Assembly (NCBI RefSeq): GCF_001540865.1 | Contig: NC_033622.1 | Coordinates: 8,536,200-8,600,199, forward strand | Direction: 5' to 3' | DNA length: 64,000 nt | From: Ananas comosus | Lineage: Eukaryota; Streptophyta; Magnoliopsida; Poales; Bromeliaceae | Shown here: positions 1 through 11,305 of the stretch, piece after piece | How the letters are laid out: the number at the start of each line of letters is the position of its first letter | Position numbering within the stretch: position 1 is the stretch's first letter | The notes under the pieces: generated by a model | Database searches by the model: none | Told to the model about the DNA's origin: nothing | What the model saw: the letters and a program-made list of their open reading frames with translations, nothing else | Program-made: the position numbers and the translations under genes

Positions 1-735
1 ATTTCTCCTTTCGTAGATAGTGGGGTTTTTCTGTTCGTTATATAAATTCGTGGTATGTTTTTGGTCTTGGTTGTTTAGGTATTTTATGAAATAAAATAGT
101 ACTTCTTGTGTCTATAGATGTTCGATTTAAGTTCAAGCGTGAGGTTGAGTATCACCAGGTACTGAACCGTGTTTTTTCTTGTGAAGGTCATATCTAAAGG
201 ACCTGTAACAATTGTTTGATAGAAAGCTATTGACTACGATCTGTACTTTTTCCATCATAAGTCGTCTGTTCATTTTATTTCAAGTCTACTGTCTTCTTCC
301 CATGGAGTATGACAAGAGAATATGGTTTATAGTTGATCATTCGTTATAGATATAAGAATTTGTAGGATTTTGTTGTATAACACCTTACTTACTAAGGAAT
401 TTTTCTATGACAACTTACTGACGTGCGAAGTATATTTTAACGAAATTACTTACGATTTAACATTAGTGGTTAAGTGGTAACTTTATGAATTTGCTATAGT
501 ACGGGTGTGGTTTACATCATATAGTAAAACGTAGGATACTCGAGTTCCAAGAACATGCGTTATTCTATCTTAATGTACGAAAACACCCGTCAGTACTTTC
601 AAGGAACTCCCTTTATAGGTGTCACCTTTCTTATGTCCGGACTCGTTCCTTGTGGTGACTGTTCGTAAGGAATCTGTTAACTTCTCCATTCATACTATTT
701 CATTGACTAGTACTTTTTTCTCATATTATTTCGTG

Positions 736-3700
736 GAAGAGAAGGAGCGAGTAGTTAGGCACAGAAGTTGTGAAAGGAGGAGAACCCACTCCGTCTTCGT
801 CGTAACCACCAGACTAGACATAATAAAAGTAAACGTAAACCAAGACTCAACAGTGAGACTAAGAAGTTAAAATTCCATTACGGAGGTAACGATGATAACG
901 GGGGTGATGAGTACAATCGAAAACTACTGTTCAGACTTAAGTCCGGGAATTGTAAGAGAACGGAAAAGAGGTCTCAGAGAGAAAAGACACGATTTGAACA
1001 AAGGAAGTCTCAGTTCAAGAGTCGTAATCAGCTCCGTCGACGATGTACGAAAAATCCTCTTAGACCTCTACGTTCCGATTGATGTAAAAGGAGTAGTAGT
1101 AGTAGACTTTTTAGTTTTTGTTGGGAGGAGAAAGATGGTGAACGTACTAAACTAAGGGAGGAGTTTAAGCGTAGTACAAGTAGTAGTGACGATCGTCGTA
1201 AACGACGAAGAAAACGTGCATAAACTCGAAGTCGACAGTGACTTATATCGTCATCCGTTTTTGTCCTTCTTTTAGTCGTTCATATATTGTTCGATCGAAA
1301 TCTAAACGTATCTTTGGTGAAGTATAAGTTAGTTTTGTCTTATCATGTTCCGTCCTATACCGTTGTGGTGAAACAAATGGTCTTTGTGACCCTTATAGTA
1401 ATCATCAAAGACATCGTCTTAAACCACCGAAACTAAAACGACTACGTGCTGGGGTGTCTGATCGATCGCTAGGTCATAAAGGATTACTCAGGAAGGGCAA
1501 AACCAGAAAAACGAACGATCAGTCTTGTCGTTGTCAACCAAGAAATTGTCCTCCGTCGAATAAACGACACAATTATAAACGACTTCACCGCTATAGTGAA
1601 AACAGTCAACTGAGTACGAAACTTGAGCTAACAGGACTATCAGGAACAACACCTCCAACTTGTACTTGTCAGACCAGAAAATCTTATGATGATCTAAATC
1701 TAACGGTTCGACGAGGACATCGATAGTGTCCGAAACCACCCCACCCCGACTGCACAAAGGGTAACTGTCATGCGAACTGTTTCCTTAAACTTTGTGGTGT
1801 TTTGGATTTAATTCTAAGGTGTCTCTAGTTATTTCGCCTCTACTTTGATACTATTTCGATTGTTATGCAAGTTACTGTACCTCCTCAAAAACGTGTATTC
1901 GGGAACGGATAAATAAAAATTTGGGTTTTAGTGTAGTATAAGAAGGTTACCAGTCTAAAAGTTGAACCGCTGTAGTGGTTTAATCTTAACTTGGTAGTAT
2001 GAAGAAATTGATTCAAGAAAGTTCATAAAATACATGTAAAGTGTTTCTAATTAGATTTTTAGTTCTATCTGGCTGGCATGTGTTATAACCTCACTTAAAT
2101 ACCGACGTCCAAAAATTTAAAGTCTTCAAAGATCCACAAGACTAAAGTGGATGTGAATTTTTATTTAAGTTTCTTCCGTATTGATCTTACGGATATAGTC
2201 TTCTTGTTCTGGATGAAATCCAAATATATGTCTTTAAACCTTAAAGGTTACTCTTATACATGCATACTCCCAATATATACGATATTCACGTTTTACGTGT
2301 ATGTAAACATTTATAGTTTCACGATACTTTTTGGATAACTGATATCCAAAAGATATTATTTATTGATTTGTTCTCTCCTTATTAAATGGATAATAGGGAG
2401 TTCGTTAAAAGAAGTAAGCTCCCGAGTAATTTCTCGAGAAGACGAACGTGTTTGAGGCGTGAGGTTTCGTGACGTTGTAGGAAACCCTACGTTCGGACCT
2501 GCGATATTTGGACTTAACTTGTCCATAGAAATTTAAGGAAGGAGTGTAGACGTTCGTTTATTTCTCAAGTTATAGAGTCTTCTAATATTCACTGTACGAT
2601 ACGATTGGGTGTTAGCGTCGCGTTTTGTAGTTATTCCCAACCTAAAGGTAAGTACATCGAACTGAAGGTAAAGTGAAAAATATATGAAAAGGAGAGTGAA
2701 AACGTAGCTTCAACGATCCTTAAGTTTAAAACATAACAAAACAATTTGTATATTCTAATGTGAAAAGAGAGGTATCGAAAACAATTTCTCTTAGCCACAA
2801 TAACTTGTTATACTTTTACGTTAGAAAAGATTTATGTTATTTGTTACAGTTAAGAATCTGGTACTTGTTACGGTTATTCATGTTATATTCCTTGTTATAA
2901 TTGATCGTGTCTATGATTATAGGTTAAATAAAACTGAACCGGGGTAATCCTCGTCATGTACACGAGGGTTAACGTTTAAGTGGACCGGTTTTAGGCTTCT
3001 TCGTTCAAGGTATATTCTCACTTTCTTTTTTTGAACGGTTAGTTTCCACTATCGTTAGTTGGTCAAGTTCTCCTGTAGGAAGAAAAGAAAAGAAGAATAA
3101 TACGAATTCCTTTTTTCTTTCGGATATTCCTTTAAGTTTAATACCTCGGTGCTTACTTCTTACAAGATCTTCGATCTGATCTTTACTCTCTACGGAACAC
3201 AACTTCAACAAGAGTGTTCAAGTATAATGGGAGTTCAAATTCTGGACTTCGTTCGAACTGTGTCATCCAAACTCCCAACGAGAAATTGGTAGGTCTGTTA
3301 CACATATAGTGAAGATTGAGAAGGGGTACAAAGAATTGCTTAAGGACTTCGTCGGACTTTCGTTACTGACTCCTTTAATGACTGGTATAATGTATGTTGT
3401 TGTAGATCTCACACTTTTTATTTTTTTTACACATGGGGAACCGCGTTAAACTCCTTTAACTTTTCAACGCTGACTCGGTGAATATGCATTAGACGTTGTA
3501 TTACCGCTTTCGAATCTCGTTTTGTGTCCTTTAGTTTAGTTTAAGTGACCAATGACTTCCGTTTATCTATTGTAGATGTCGTAATTCCTTTCTAGCTCCT
3601 CGGTTCCAGAAGTGTAATTAACGGATGTCCGCAGGTGGCGTTCTTCTTATTTTTCACTTCAGTGTCATTATTGTTGTCTTTCAGTGTGTCATATGTTCAT

Positions 3701-4223
3701 TCCTCACTTTCTGTAATATTCCAAGAAAGGACTAGTGTCCTATAATTTTGTACGTTTTAAAGAGGAAAGTTGAACTTTTGTACAGCAAGTTGGTTGGTCT
3801 AAGGCGAACGGTCGACTTAACTGTTATTATTCGGCAAGCTTCCGTTTCTTTGGAATTGTCTTTAGATTTTAAAACCTTATTTCTTGTTAATGCTTCTTGT
3901 TACGACGCTTAGGTTAAGAGTATGATCGTTCAGTAGTGCTTGTGCTAAGGGTAGAGTGAGGGGTTTGTCTTAGGATTATAAGGTAAAATCTTAGTGAAGT
4001 TATAGGGATTTTAACGTACTTAGTTTGGGATTAAGAAGTTTATGTGTAAGGATACGTATCCTAATATGTGTTCTTATCCTGGTATTTAGTATCTTATGCT
4101 TAGTTTTAGTTCCTTTATAGTTGATCTTTGGAGGACATTGTCCCTAGTTGAGTGGTGAACCTCAGCTAGCCTCCGCTCCCTCTCCTAGACCCCATCTTCT
4201 AGCTCTAGATGTGGAAGGCGGTA
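736..4223. CDS. POLD3: DNA polymerase delta subunit 3, exons 1-6 (mirror-written, 3' end off window)
   Basis: Read backwards without complementing. Exons: 4223-4155 (starts ATG GCG GAA), 3491-3436, 3354-3230, 2548-2389, 1804-1380 and 1239-736; the total is 1339 nt, about 446 codons. Introns have donors gtgagt, gtacac, gtaata, gtaaat, gtaaac and gtgctt, all five acceptors end in AG, and phases agree at every join. Diagnostic peptides are YKWLSRNFSISSNCAK in exon 2, LLQEFVKKHGEELEVIY in exon 3, VYSVQACIPKDVAVLW in exon 4 and RRKVLKTRIDERGRE in exon 6, which is typical of plant POLD3. The protein is the accessory subunit of replicative polymerase delta that links the complex to PCNA; the C-terminal PCNA-binding motif lies past the left edge. 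It follows the receptor kinase on the same mirror strand, about 1.1 kb downstream. Confidence 0.93.
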
Positions 4224-5326
4224 CCTAATCCCGTTGTTTCCAGCCCTAGACTCGGGGCTAGCTTCTCTCCTCCCGCCCCGCGCCCTTTCTACCCCTCTTT
4301 AAAGCTCGCCTCTCCCGAAGCAAAGGGCGGAAAAAGAAGCCACGGGAATCGGAAAAAACGACCCCGGAAAATACCACCGCAAGAGCGTGCTCACGCTCCC
4401 ATAGCAGCGAAGCTAGCTCCCCCCGCTCCCCGCAGGATTCTCGTGCGTGCTTATAGCCGTGCCACGCACGCTCAGGCTTTGCACACCGCATGATGCACCT
4501 GAACCCGATCGAGCAACCACGTACACCCGGCCTCCCTCCGGGTTATTCATCCTATTCGGGTACATTTAAATAAAAAGAGTCCTTTTTTTTTTTTTGTTAA
4601 GTAAATATTGAAGTTTTAGAGATCCCGGACAAACCTAAAGGAAGGGAAAGAAGAAAAAACTTAGAACCCGTATAAACCTAAAATCTAAAATCTAAACACC
4701 TATAGACGTATAAAAACATTCAAGAATAAACATTCCTTTTATTCGCTCGGTTAATTAAGGAGGCTCGGCTAGTAATCGTTGTTTTTGAACTCTATACTTA
4801 GTCTTTTATACCTCAACTGTTCAGTAGAGCTTTATGTAGAAATGGTTGTATAACATGTAGTAGCAAAGACAAAATAGTCCACGAGAGGGATGTTATTGAA
4901 GGTAATATAGGGAATTGCCCCGTTACCTTTCTACACTGAAGTAGCGGAACAAGTAACAAGTTTAAAATGTGGATTTTTACAAAATTGTGTTCTGTACAAA
5001 CTAAAACTGGGATAAAATTTGAGGCGAGCCGTATATTTAGTATGTTTAAGTCTTACTCTTAAACTTGATTAGTTAAATTAGTTTTGGATCTTGGCTCTCC
5101 CACGTCATGTTAAAAGAAAATAAAAAGAAAAACCTATTTCAACACGACGGAGTCGGGATATTCAAGGTAATTTCCAATATTCTTAAACGTCTCCACCGAT
5201 TATCGACTCGGATCATCATACATAATTTCGACCTCATATCTATGTTTAGTTTTCGCCAATGTAATGTAGCACGTAATATATACTTGCGGTGCTTTGTTGT
5301 TAATGCTCTGGTATGTCTAGTCCAAC
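4224..5326. other. Mirror-written intergenic and POLD3 upstream region
   Basis: In mirror reading this lies between the receptor-kinase stop (5327) and the POLD3 start (4223). It is AT-rich from about 4560 to 5326 and GC-rich from 4224 to 4560, as expected for a 3' flank followed by a promoter and 5' UTR. No further coding sequence is seen in mirror or normal reading. Confidence 0.6.
4525..4543. promoter_or_regulatory. Paired site II-like elements upstream of POLD3 (mirror reading)
   Basis: Mirror reading shows TGGGCC at 4543-4538 and GGCCCA (its reverse complement) at 4530-4525, about 300 nt before the POLD3 ATG. Site II motifs of this type, bound by TCP factors, are known in promoters of plant replication and proliferation genes such as PCNA. 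The assignment here is by position and motif only. Confidence 0.4.
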
Positions 5327-7873
5327 AGTGGATCCAGGACTATTTTGACTACGTCTTCCGTGTTTGTTTCTTAGGTTTCATAGTAGAAACGATCTGTAAC
5401 GACATGATCATCGATGCTTTAACATACGTTCTGATCAAAGATGTGGGTGGCACGGAAGGTTTTGGGAGTGATGACATCTGTAGCCTCCGGAATGCGATGA
5501 TAGCTAAACGTCCGTGGTGTAGCGTTCGAACTAGTAAAGTTAGTGAAGAGGGAGTAAGTTAAAATATAGCAGCAGCATTGTTAGCTGATGTAGATCGTTG
5601 GCTAACCGAAATTGAAAGAGAACGTTATTCGATTAGTCTACTTGTGAGAGAAGCCCGACTCTCATTAGGTTCAAGAAAGAGGGCGTGTGTTAGAGGTAAT
5701 ATTGTTGTGGTTTCGATATCTATAGTTGGAAAAGACAATAAAAGTTTCAGTTGGTAAGACCGCGATTCATGGGGCCGCACGGAGAATAAGCTCAGTAATG
5801 AACCGAAACTAGAGATAGATACTCAAAGCTATCAGGTTTTAGCCTTTGGAATCGTAACTCGAAAAACAGATTCTCTTATAAAACGCCGAACTACAGATTC
5901 ACCCGTTAGAAAACGGACGTGAGAAGCACTTCTATGCTTTCTGGGGAACGATACAGATTCTACTAAAAGGCGGCGCATACGGTTAGTTCTTGCCCTCAAG
6001 CTAAGCGTGATTTCTAGGTAAATAGTTCGCTCGGCAACGTGTACTTAAGCATTTGTTCTTCGGATACGCAAGCGAGGTGCGTCTTAGGTTGGTCAAAATG
6101 TTCTAATTCCACCACTTATGATGGCTAGCAGAGCTGGAGTCGATTTTTAAGAAAGAAAGGAACTGGCTAGGTTAGGTTTGCGAAGTGCCGTTAGAAAAGC
6201 AGCGGATAAAAGGGGAGTTTTTGGCTGGGTTTAGGAGGAAGAGGCTCGAAGAACCTCTTCAAGGGACATCGGAGAAAGTTAAGAAACATACTTTTGGCAA
6301 AGCCGTAAGGACCCTGATCTAGCTTTTCAAGGGGTAGGAGAAGGCGAGAGAAGGTAGAGGAATGGGGTTTGTGTTAATGTTACTATTGTTTGCGATTCCT
6401 TTGAGGTTGAGGATCTTATTGTTGATGACCTTGAGGACGTAGTTACAGGAAGCATTAACCTCCGCCCGAAAAGCGTCCTCGTCTTCGTCCCCTATTCCCC
6501 TAAGAGACGTGGAATTGTACGCGTCTTCTTGACATTATTGAATAGCGGTCAACTAAGCAGACGTTGCTCTTTTAGAGGCTCCCGTTCTTCGTCAAGGGTA
6601 GTCTTCGTAAAGGGGGTGGCTTGACTTTTTTGCGCCGAAATGTGCTTGTTAAGGAGTTTGTTCGGCAGGACGTTGAGAGAAGTGACTATGAGGCTTTGCG
6701 CCAGCGTAGCCACAGCTACATTAACTTTATTCTCTGTAATAACTCTCAATTGTTTAGTACTAGTACACTTTTAAGTGTTCTATTTCCTCAGTTGCCGAGT
6801 GTTGGCTCGAATCGAAGGGCCAGCAACTGAACGGCCTTTATCAGGCAGCTTCCCGTCGACGTAACAAATGGGAAGCACGTTTGCGGCATTAGCGGCGTGT
6901 GGCAGCCTATGCGCGTCAGCAGTCCCATGTGAAGCTCGTCCAGGAAGTGGTAGGAGGTGGGCCGCCGCGAGGTCAGCATCTCGGAGTTCACGGGCAGCCT
7001 GAGCTTAGAGTACATGACTCGGCTGAGGCGGCCCCAATCGCCTTAGCAATACAGCCCGAACGGCCCAACGAACTTCCTTTGTTTCTGACTATCCGACGGC
7101 AAGCACTTCCATTGTATGCAGCCGAACGAGGGCCGAAAGTGACACCACTACGGAAAGGCCATCATCTCGACGCCGCCTAGCCTCAGCTGCATCCGCGCCT
7201 CTGGCAGCCCCTTCTGCCACTCCATCTTAGACGAAGACCACATTAAGCGCCGCCTCTGCAGCCGTCACTCAGCGTAGGGAAGCCTTTCACTGACCGGCTA
7301 CTGCTCGCACAGCCACCCCACCAGCTTCCTGACGGTCTGCCTTCGCAACCGCGCTAGTTTCTCGTCATTCAAAGGGCGAAGGCACTCCAAATCTGGGCGG
7401 CGCACAAACAAGCTGCACAAGCACCTGGTGTGCTCCCACAGTAGCTGCAGCGCCTCTTGATTCAGCGGCCAAAGCCACTCGACCTCGCACCGCAACAGCG
7501 GCTGCCCCGCCAGCGCCAACCGACAGGTCTGCTGGACGCCCCTACGCTATCGTCTCAACCACTATTTCGACGGCAGTACCGACACGTGCTACTTATACCT
7601 CTTCTGCTTACGCAGCGTTCTCCGCTGCGCCTTCTTCGGCGTCCGCTTCCTACCCGGCTTAGGCCTCCCCAGCTACGCCTCTTCCTACCGCGCCTGCCTC
7701 CGCGGCAGCCCCTTCCGCTGCGAAACCGCCTCCTACCTTCCCAACAACCAGGTGTGCCACCTCTCCGGCCGCCACCCCATCAGCGTCCCTAACCGTACGC
7801 CCGCCTCTTTCGACTCCTCTTTCGTCCTCCGCTAGCGTTCCTCCCTCTCCGTCGCCGCGGCCTCTTCGGAGTA
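5327..7873. CDS. SD2-5-type G-lectin S-receptor-like Ser/Thr kinase (mirror-written, single exon)
   Basis: Read backwards without complementing, from ATG at 7873-7871 to TGA at 5329-5327: 848 residues, no internal stop, no intron. In order: a signal peptide (about residues 1-30), a B-lectin domain with VVWTANRD (W about 116) and WQSFDHPTDTL (W about 180), an EGF-like Cys cluster (VCGDYGVC, about 325), a PAN-like Cys segment (CLRNCSCKAA, about 405), one transmembrane helix (about 484-503) and a cytoplasmic kinase. The kinase has GEGGFGSV (about 545), Lys 564 in AVKRLD, HLDIKPQN with Asp 660, DFG at 678 and APEW at about 704. The HLD motif lacks the usual Arg, so it is a non-RD kinase, as is common in this receptor group. 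It would be a plasma-membrane receptor; its ligand is unknown. Length and domain order match full-length SD2-5 proteins. Only the writing direction is abnormal. Confidence 0.95.
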
Positions 7874-7947
7874 CCATCAAGAGTTGACCACCCCTTTTAC
7901 CTCGTTGCTAGCTCGACTAGACATTTTGCCAATAATGGACAAGATCG

Positions 7948-7968
7948 ATATATATATATATATATATA
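7948..7968. repeat. (TA)n run at the mirror/normal junction
   Basis: An alternating A/T run lies between mirror-written text and the normally written MITE at 7971. An alternating A/T run is nearly the same forwards and backwards, so the exact break cannot be placed inside it. Confidence 0.8.
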
Positions 7969-7970
7969 AT

Positions 7971-8195
7971 TGAGCTCCTACGCTTTTAAAAGTACCAAGA
8001 CATTGGTGCTTGTAAATTTTTAGTCTTTGGATTAAGGAATGTGTGGTTAGGATGATGTGAGCCCCCTAGGGTTAAGTGGGTGGTTGGTTGAATAGTATAA
8101 TCTAACGGGTGTAAATGGTCAACAGTGCAGATAGAACGGCTAAAAACCTCAAGCACCAAGTGTTTGGTGCTTTTAAAAGCATCATAGCCGGACTC
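7971..8195 (+). mobile_element. Micron-like MITE, copy 1
   Basis: The element starts with tgagctcctacgcttttaaa and ends with ttttaaaagcatcatagccg plus gactc, giving imperfect inverted ends around a core that includes gggtggttggttgaatagta. An opposite-orientation relative lies at 54956-55184, and the core is shared with 55238-55482. It is flanked by (TA)n on the left and (CT)n(TA)n on the right, as in micron elements that sit in TA microsatellites. It has no coding capacity. Confidence 0.7.
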
Positions 8196-9384
8196 TCTCT
8201 CTCTCTATATATATATATAAAACAAGAAATAAAAAAAGAAGATAGGCGGGAGAGAGAGAGGTCTACGTGGACCTCTCTATCGCGGTCCACGAGGTGGGGT
8301 GTCCCTCATGGACCGCGTGCCTGGTGACCCTTTTTTACTAGCAAACAAATGCTCGGAATTTTACTTTTCCATAATTTTTTTTCAGGGTGGTTTTATGACC
8401 AACCAAACAGGCCGTTACGAATTCTTGTAAAGTGCACATTTATTATCTCTGTCTTCGTTGTTTTTATTCTTTTTTTTATTCTTCATAGACTATTGATATT
8501 TCATTTGAATGACTGTTTGGTTGGATGTGCAATTACGTATAAATTATATACAACTGTAGTTGAAACTGCACATGGAGACTCAACTATAGTAGTTGAAATT
8601 ATGCTCAAATCAGCTGTCTTCCAACTGTAGTAATTGAACAAATTATTTTATACAAAAGATATCCTTTTTCTAAATCATAGTAGTGCAGGGCTGCGCTTTG
8701 CAGCGAGTAGTCAATAAAAATATATAATTATTAAAATCTTAAGATTAAAAAATTATAATAAATAAAAAATTATAAAATAGTGTTATGTGCATTACTAAAA
8801 ATAGCTTTTTTATTAATATTTTTATAATTTTTGAATAGTTACATTATTCTAAAAATTTTATTTAAAAATTAATAATAATTTTGGAAACTATTCTATAAAT
8901 AACTTTTTTAACTAAAAAGTTAAAATTGAAAAACTTATTTCAAATTGCCGAAAAGGCGAAGATGTCTTTACCTTATTAAAATTGATTAGAGAAAAAGAAA
9001 AATTCTTACATGCACATGATATATATTAACATTCTAAACACCACAACTTATATTAGATGATAAATATTTGGATATCAAAACTTAATTAAACATATATGAC
9101 CTACAAAGTTAATAATTTAAATTCTTTAATGAACTAGATTTTAAAATAAAAAACAACAAAAAAAAAGAGTCGAAGAATAAAAAAAAATACAAATAAGAAA
9201 TTGAAGATGAAACAACAGTTACTACAGTAAAAATATAAGAAGTATTTTAAAAAAGAACTATAAGAAAAATTATATTTATAGCATTTGAGAATTAAAATAT
9301 CATATGTTTCATAATTTGAGCTAGAAATTGCAACTAATTAACATTTAAGACCTAAAATATTTTGTCTCTTATAGTTTGAGCAAG
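8196..9384. other. AT-rich non-coding DNA
   Basis: This holds a (CT)n(TA)n run near 8196-8220, a short GC-rich inverted repeat around 8262-8320 (ggtccacg and cgtggacc type arms), repeated caactgtag-like motifs at 8550-8630, then very AT-rich sequence to 9384. No credible gene is seen. Confidence 0.6.
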
Positions 9385-9389
9385 AAATA

Positions 9390-10966
9390 TGTAATATACT
9401 GAACCTTAGCAAATTATCAAGGTTACAGTATAAGTTATGCTTGATTGAGTTCGAGACGTTTTGCGTAAAATAGACGTAAAAAAAACGAACTTTAAAACTC
9501 AAGTTTTTTTTTGTAGAGGACTAAAGTTGAATATTGTAGTAGGTGAGGGGCTTTTGGATAATAGTGGCCTTTCAACCTTATCCCCACCGCCTTAATTAGG
9601 ATAGGGAGGCTGTGAGGATTTAATTATCTTTCTTCTGTCTCTCTTTAATTTAGCTCGTGGGCACGGTGGAGAGCTCGAGCTCGGGAAATTTTTCGTCGTC
9701 GACGTCACGTCGCGGTGCCGTTCGAGTGTGCGTCCATCGTCGTAGCGTCGCGGGGAGGTTGGGCGAGGGTGTGATTCCGCCGTTCTCGACGTCGCGCCGA
9801 GTTGGATTCGCTTTTGAGGTGGGTTTATCATCGGAATCCTACTCCTATAGTATTGTTGGTCGACATGTATCGTTAATATTACAAGTTGTTATTGTTTAGC
9901 TCAATTTCATGAGTAGGTATGTTTTAGACATATAAACTAAATTGGGAGCATGTTATTAGTTGTTATTAATCATGCATGTGGGACTTGGATAAAACATAGG
10001 AGAAAACCAGCGTTCGGGACCTGGCATATGTTGAACTACCTGATTTAGCCCTAGGGGCCGTTGTATTTTTATACTGTTGCAGTATCCTCATAGTGAGTAT
10101 CCCAGATAGTTCAGATTTCAGTTATGCTCATGCTAGGATTCCGAGCCGATTTTTACAGTAGTGTTTACAGTGTTCCGGATTAGTAGGTGCCGTAGTGGTT
10201 GACGGCGGATCCGGATTTGATCGTTCCGATATAAGATTGTGCCGAGGGCACGTGACTAGGGGTTGGTAGTACTGTTAGACATGTTTTCTTGACTTTAGCC
10301 TGTGGAGCCTGATTGAGCTCGACAGAGATACGCTTGCATACTCGGTTGGGTCGCGCCCACGAGTGCCCCTCCGGAGTCTGGCTTTGTGCTTTCGCGTTGA
10401 TGTAAACACAGTGGGTCAGAATTGATAGTAAACACAGTGGGATAGTGTAGTGGCATGTAGCTATGGATTTCTTTCCGGGTTTATCTTTTAGCCTTCTTTC
10501 CTACTGTAGTCTTAGTGGGTGAGCCGATGATTTTGAGAGCGGTACCTACTGAGGACTACTTGTTTTTACAGTAGTTCTCACGCCCAGTTGTTACCCTGTG
10601 TTTTGCAGAGCTTGTTGTTCCGGCTCGACTTCAGAGGCGGATCGAGGCAAGGGCGTCACGAGCTAGAGCCCTACCCGACGAAACGCCGTGCTAGAGGATC
10701 ACTAGCTGCAGGTAGTAGTGTTGTTATTTTGAGCTTATGTACATACTGATATTAGAACTCGCTGGAGCGAGTGTTTTTGTACTTGTTAGTTTGTATGTAT
10801 ATGAGATTTGTTCGTTCTACCTGCTTAGTTCTTTTCAGCTCTACACTACTGTTTATAGTATTGTATATTTTACAGAGACAGCTATCGCTTCGTATACAGG
10901 AAAAATTTCTTTGTATACGGCGGATTTGTCGGCGTGCCCGGGGAACGTGTAATCCGGGGCGTGACA
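9390..10966 (+). repeat. Element 1 5' LTR
   Basis: It runs from tgtaatatactgaacc to ggggcgtgaca and is 1577 bp long. It lacks a stretch of about 70-80 bp present in the 3' LTR near 17110-17185 and has a single terminal ggcgtgaca, where the 3' LTR has two. Confidence 0.9.
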
Positions 10967-10974
10967 GATTAAGT

Positions 10975-10986
10975 TGGTATCAGAGC
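10975..10986 (+). other. Element 1 primer binding site (initiator Met tRNA)
   Basis: tggtatcagagc lies 8 bases inside the 5' LTR and is the usual PBS complementary to the 3' end of initiator methionine tRNA in plant Ty3-gypsy elements. Confidence 0.85.
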
Positions 10987-11305
10987 TTAGCATTAGGTCA
11001 TTGGGACCTAGGAAACCTAAGTTTGGCAAATCTTAGGAAAGCAAGACGGGAGAGGCATGATTTATTACGAAAGTCAATGATTAATTGTTGTAACTCACCC
11101 TGAGGGGAGTGAGTGATTCGAGGAGTGCTTGTTCTGGCCTGCAAAATTATGTTGGCTGCAAACGACATAATTTTGAGGAGAAACAGGGGCTGCCTTTCGG
11201 ACTTTCATTGATCGGGTCGAGAGTATTTGTGTTATCTGACCCTGTTTTATTTTTGCAGCTATGTATCGTCATCGAGGCTGACCGTCGACACGGGACCGGG
11301 CACAG

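Larger units (their letters stand above)
1..7948. other. Segment written in mirror order (reversed, not complemented)
   Basis: Neither strand of this stretch encodes recognisable protein in the six normal frames. When the letters are read from high to low coordinate without complementing, two plant genes appear on one strand: an unbroken 849-codon receptor-kinase frame (7873 to 5327) and six POLD3 exons (4223 to 736) with five complete GT...AG introns in matching phase. The segment reaches the left edge, so its true length is unknown. On the right it ends between 7880 and about 7968, because the MITE starting at 7971 is in normal text (a copy at 54956-55184 matches it as an ordinary reverse complement). 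Strand polarity forbids such a rearrangement in real DNA, so a file-handling or assembly error, or deliberate reversal, is the simplest cause. Confidence 0.96.

Noticed and set aside
1..7948. About twenty short open frames in the six normal frames (for example 619-870, 5107-5562, 7457-7792)
   Set aside because: They have no family features and are by-products of reading the mirror-written genes in the wrong direction.
1..7948. A true biological mirror inversion or unknown recombination system
   Set aside because: Reversal without complement would need a strand of opposite polarity. No mechanism is known, and a data error explains everything seen.
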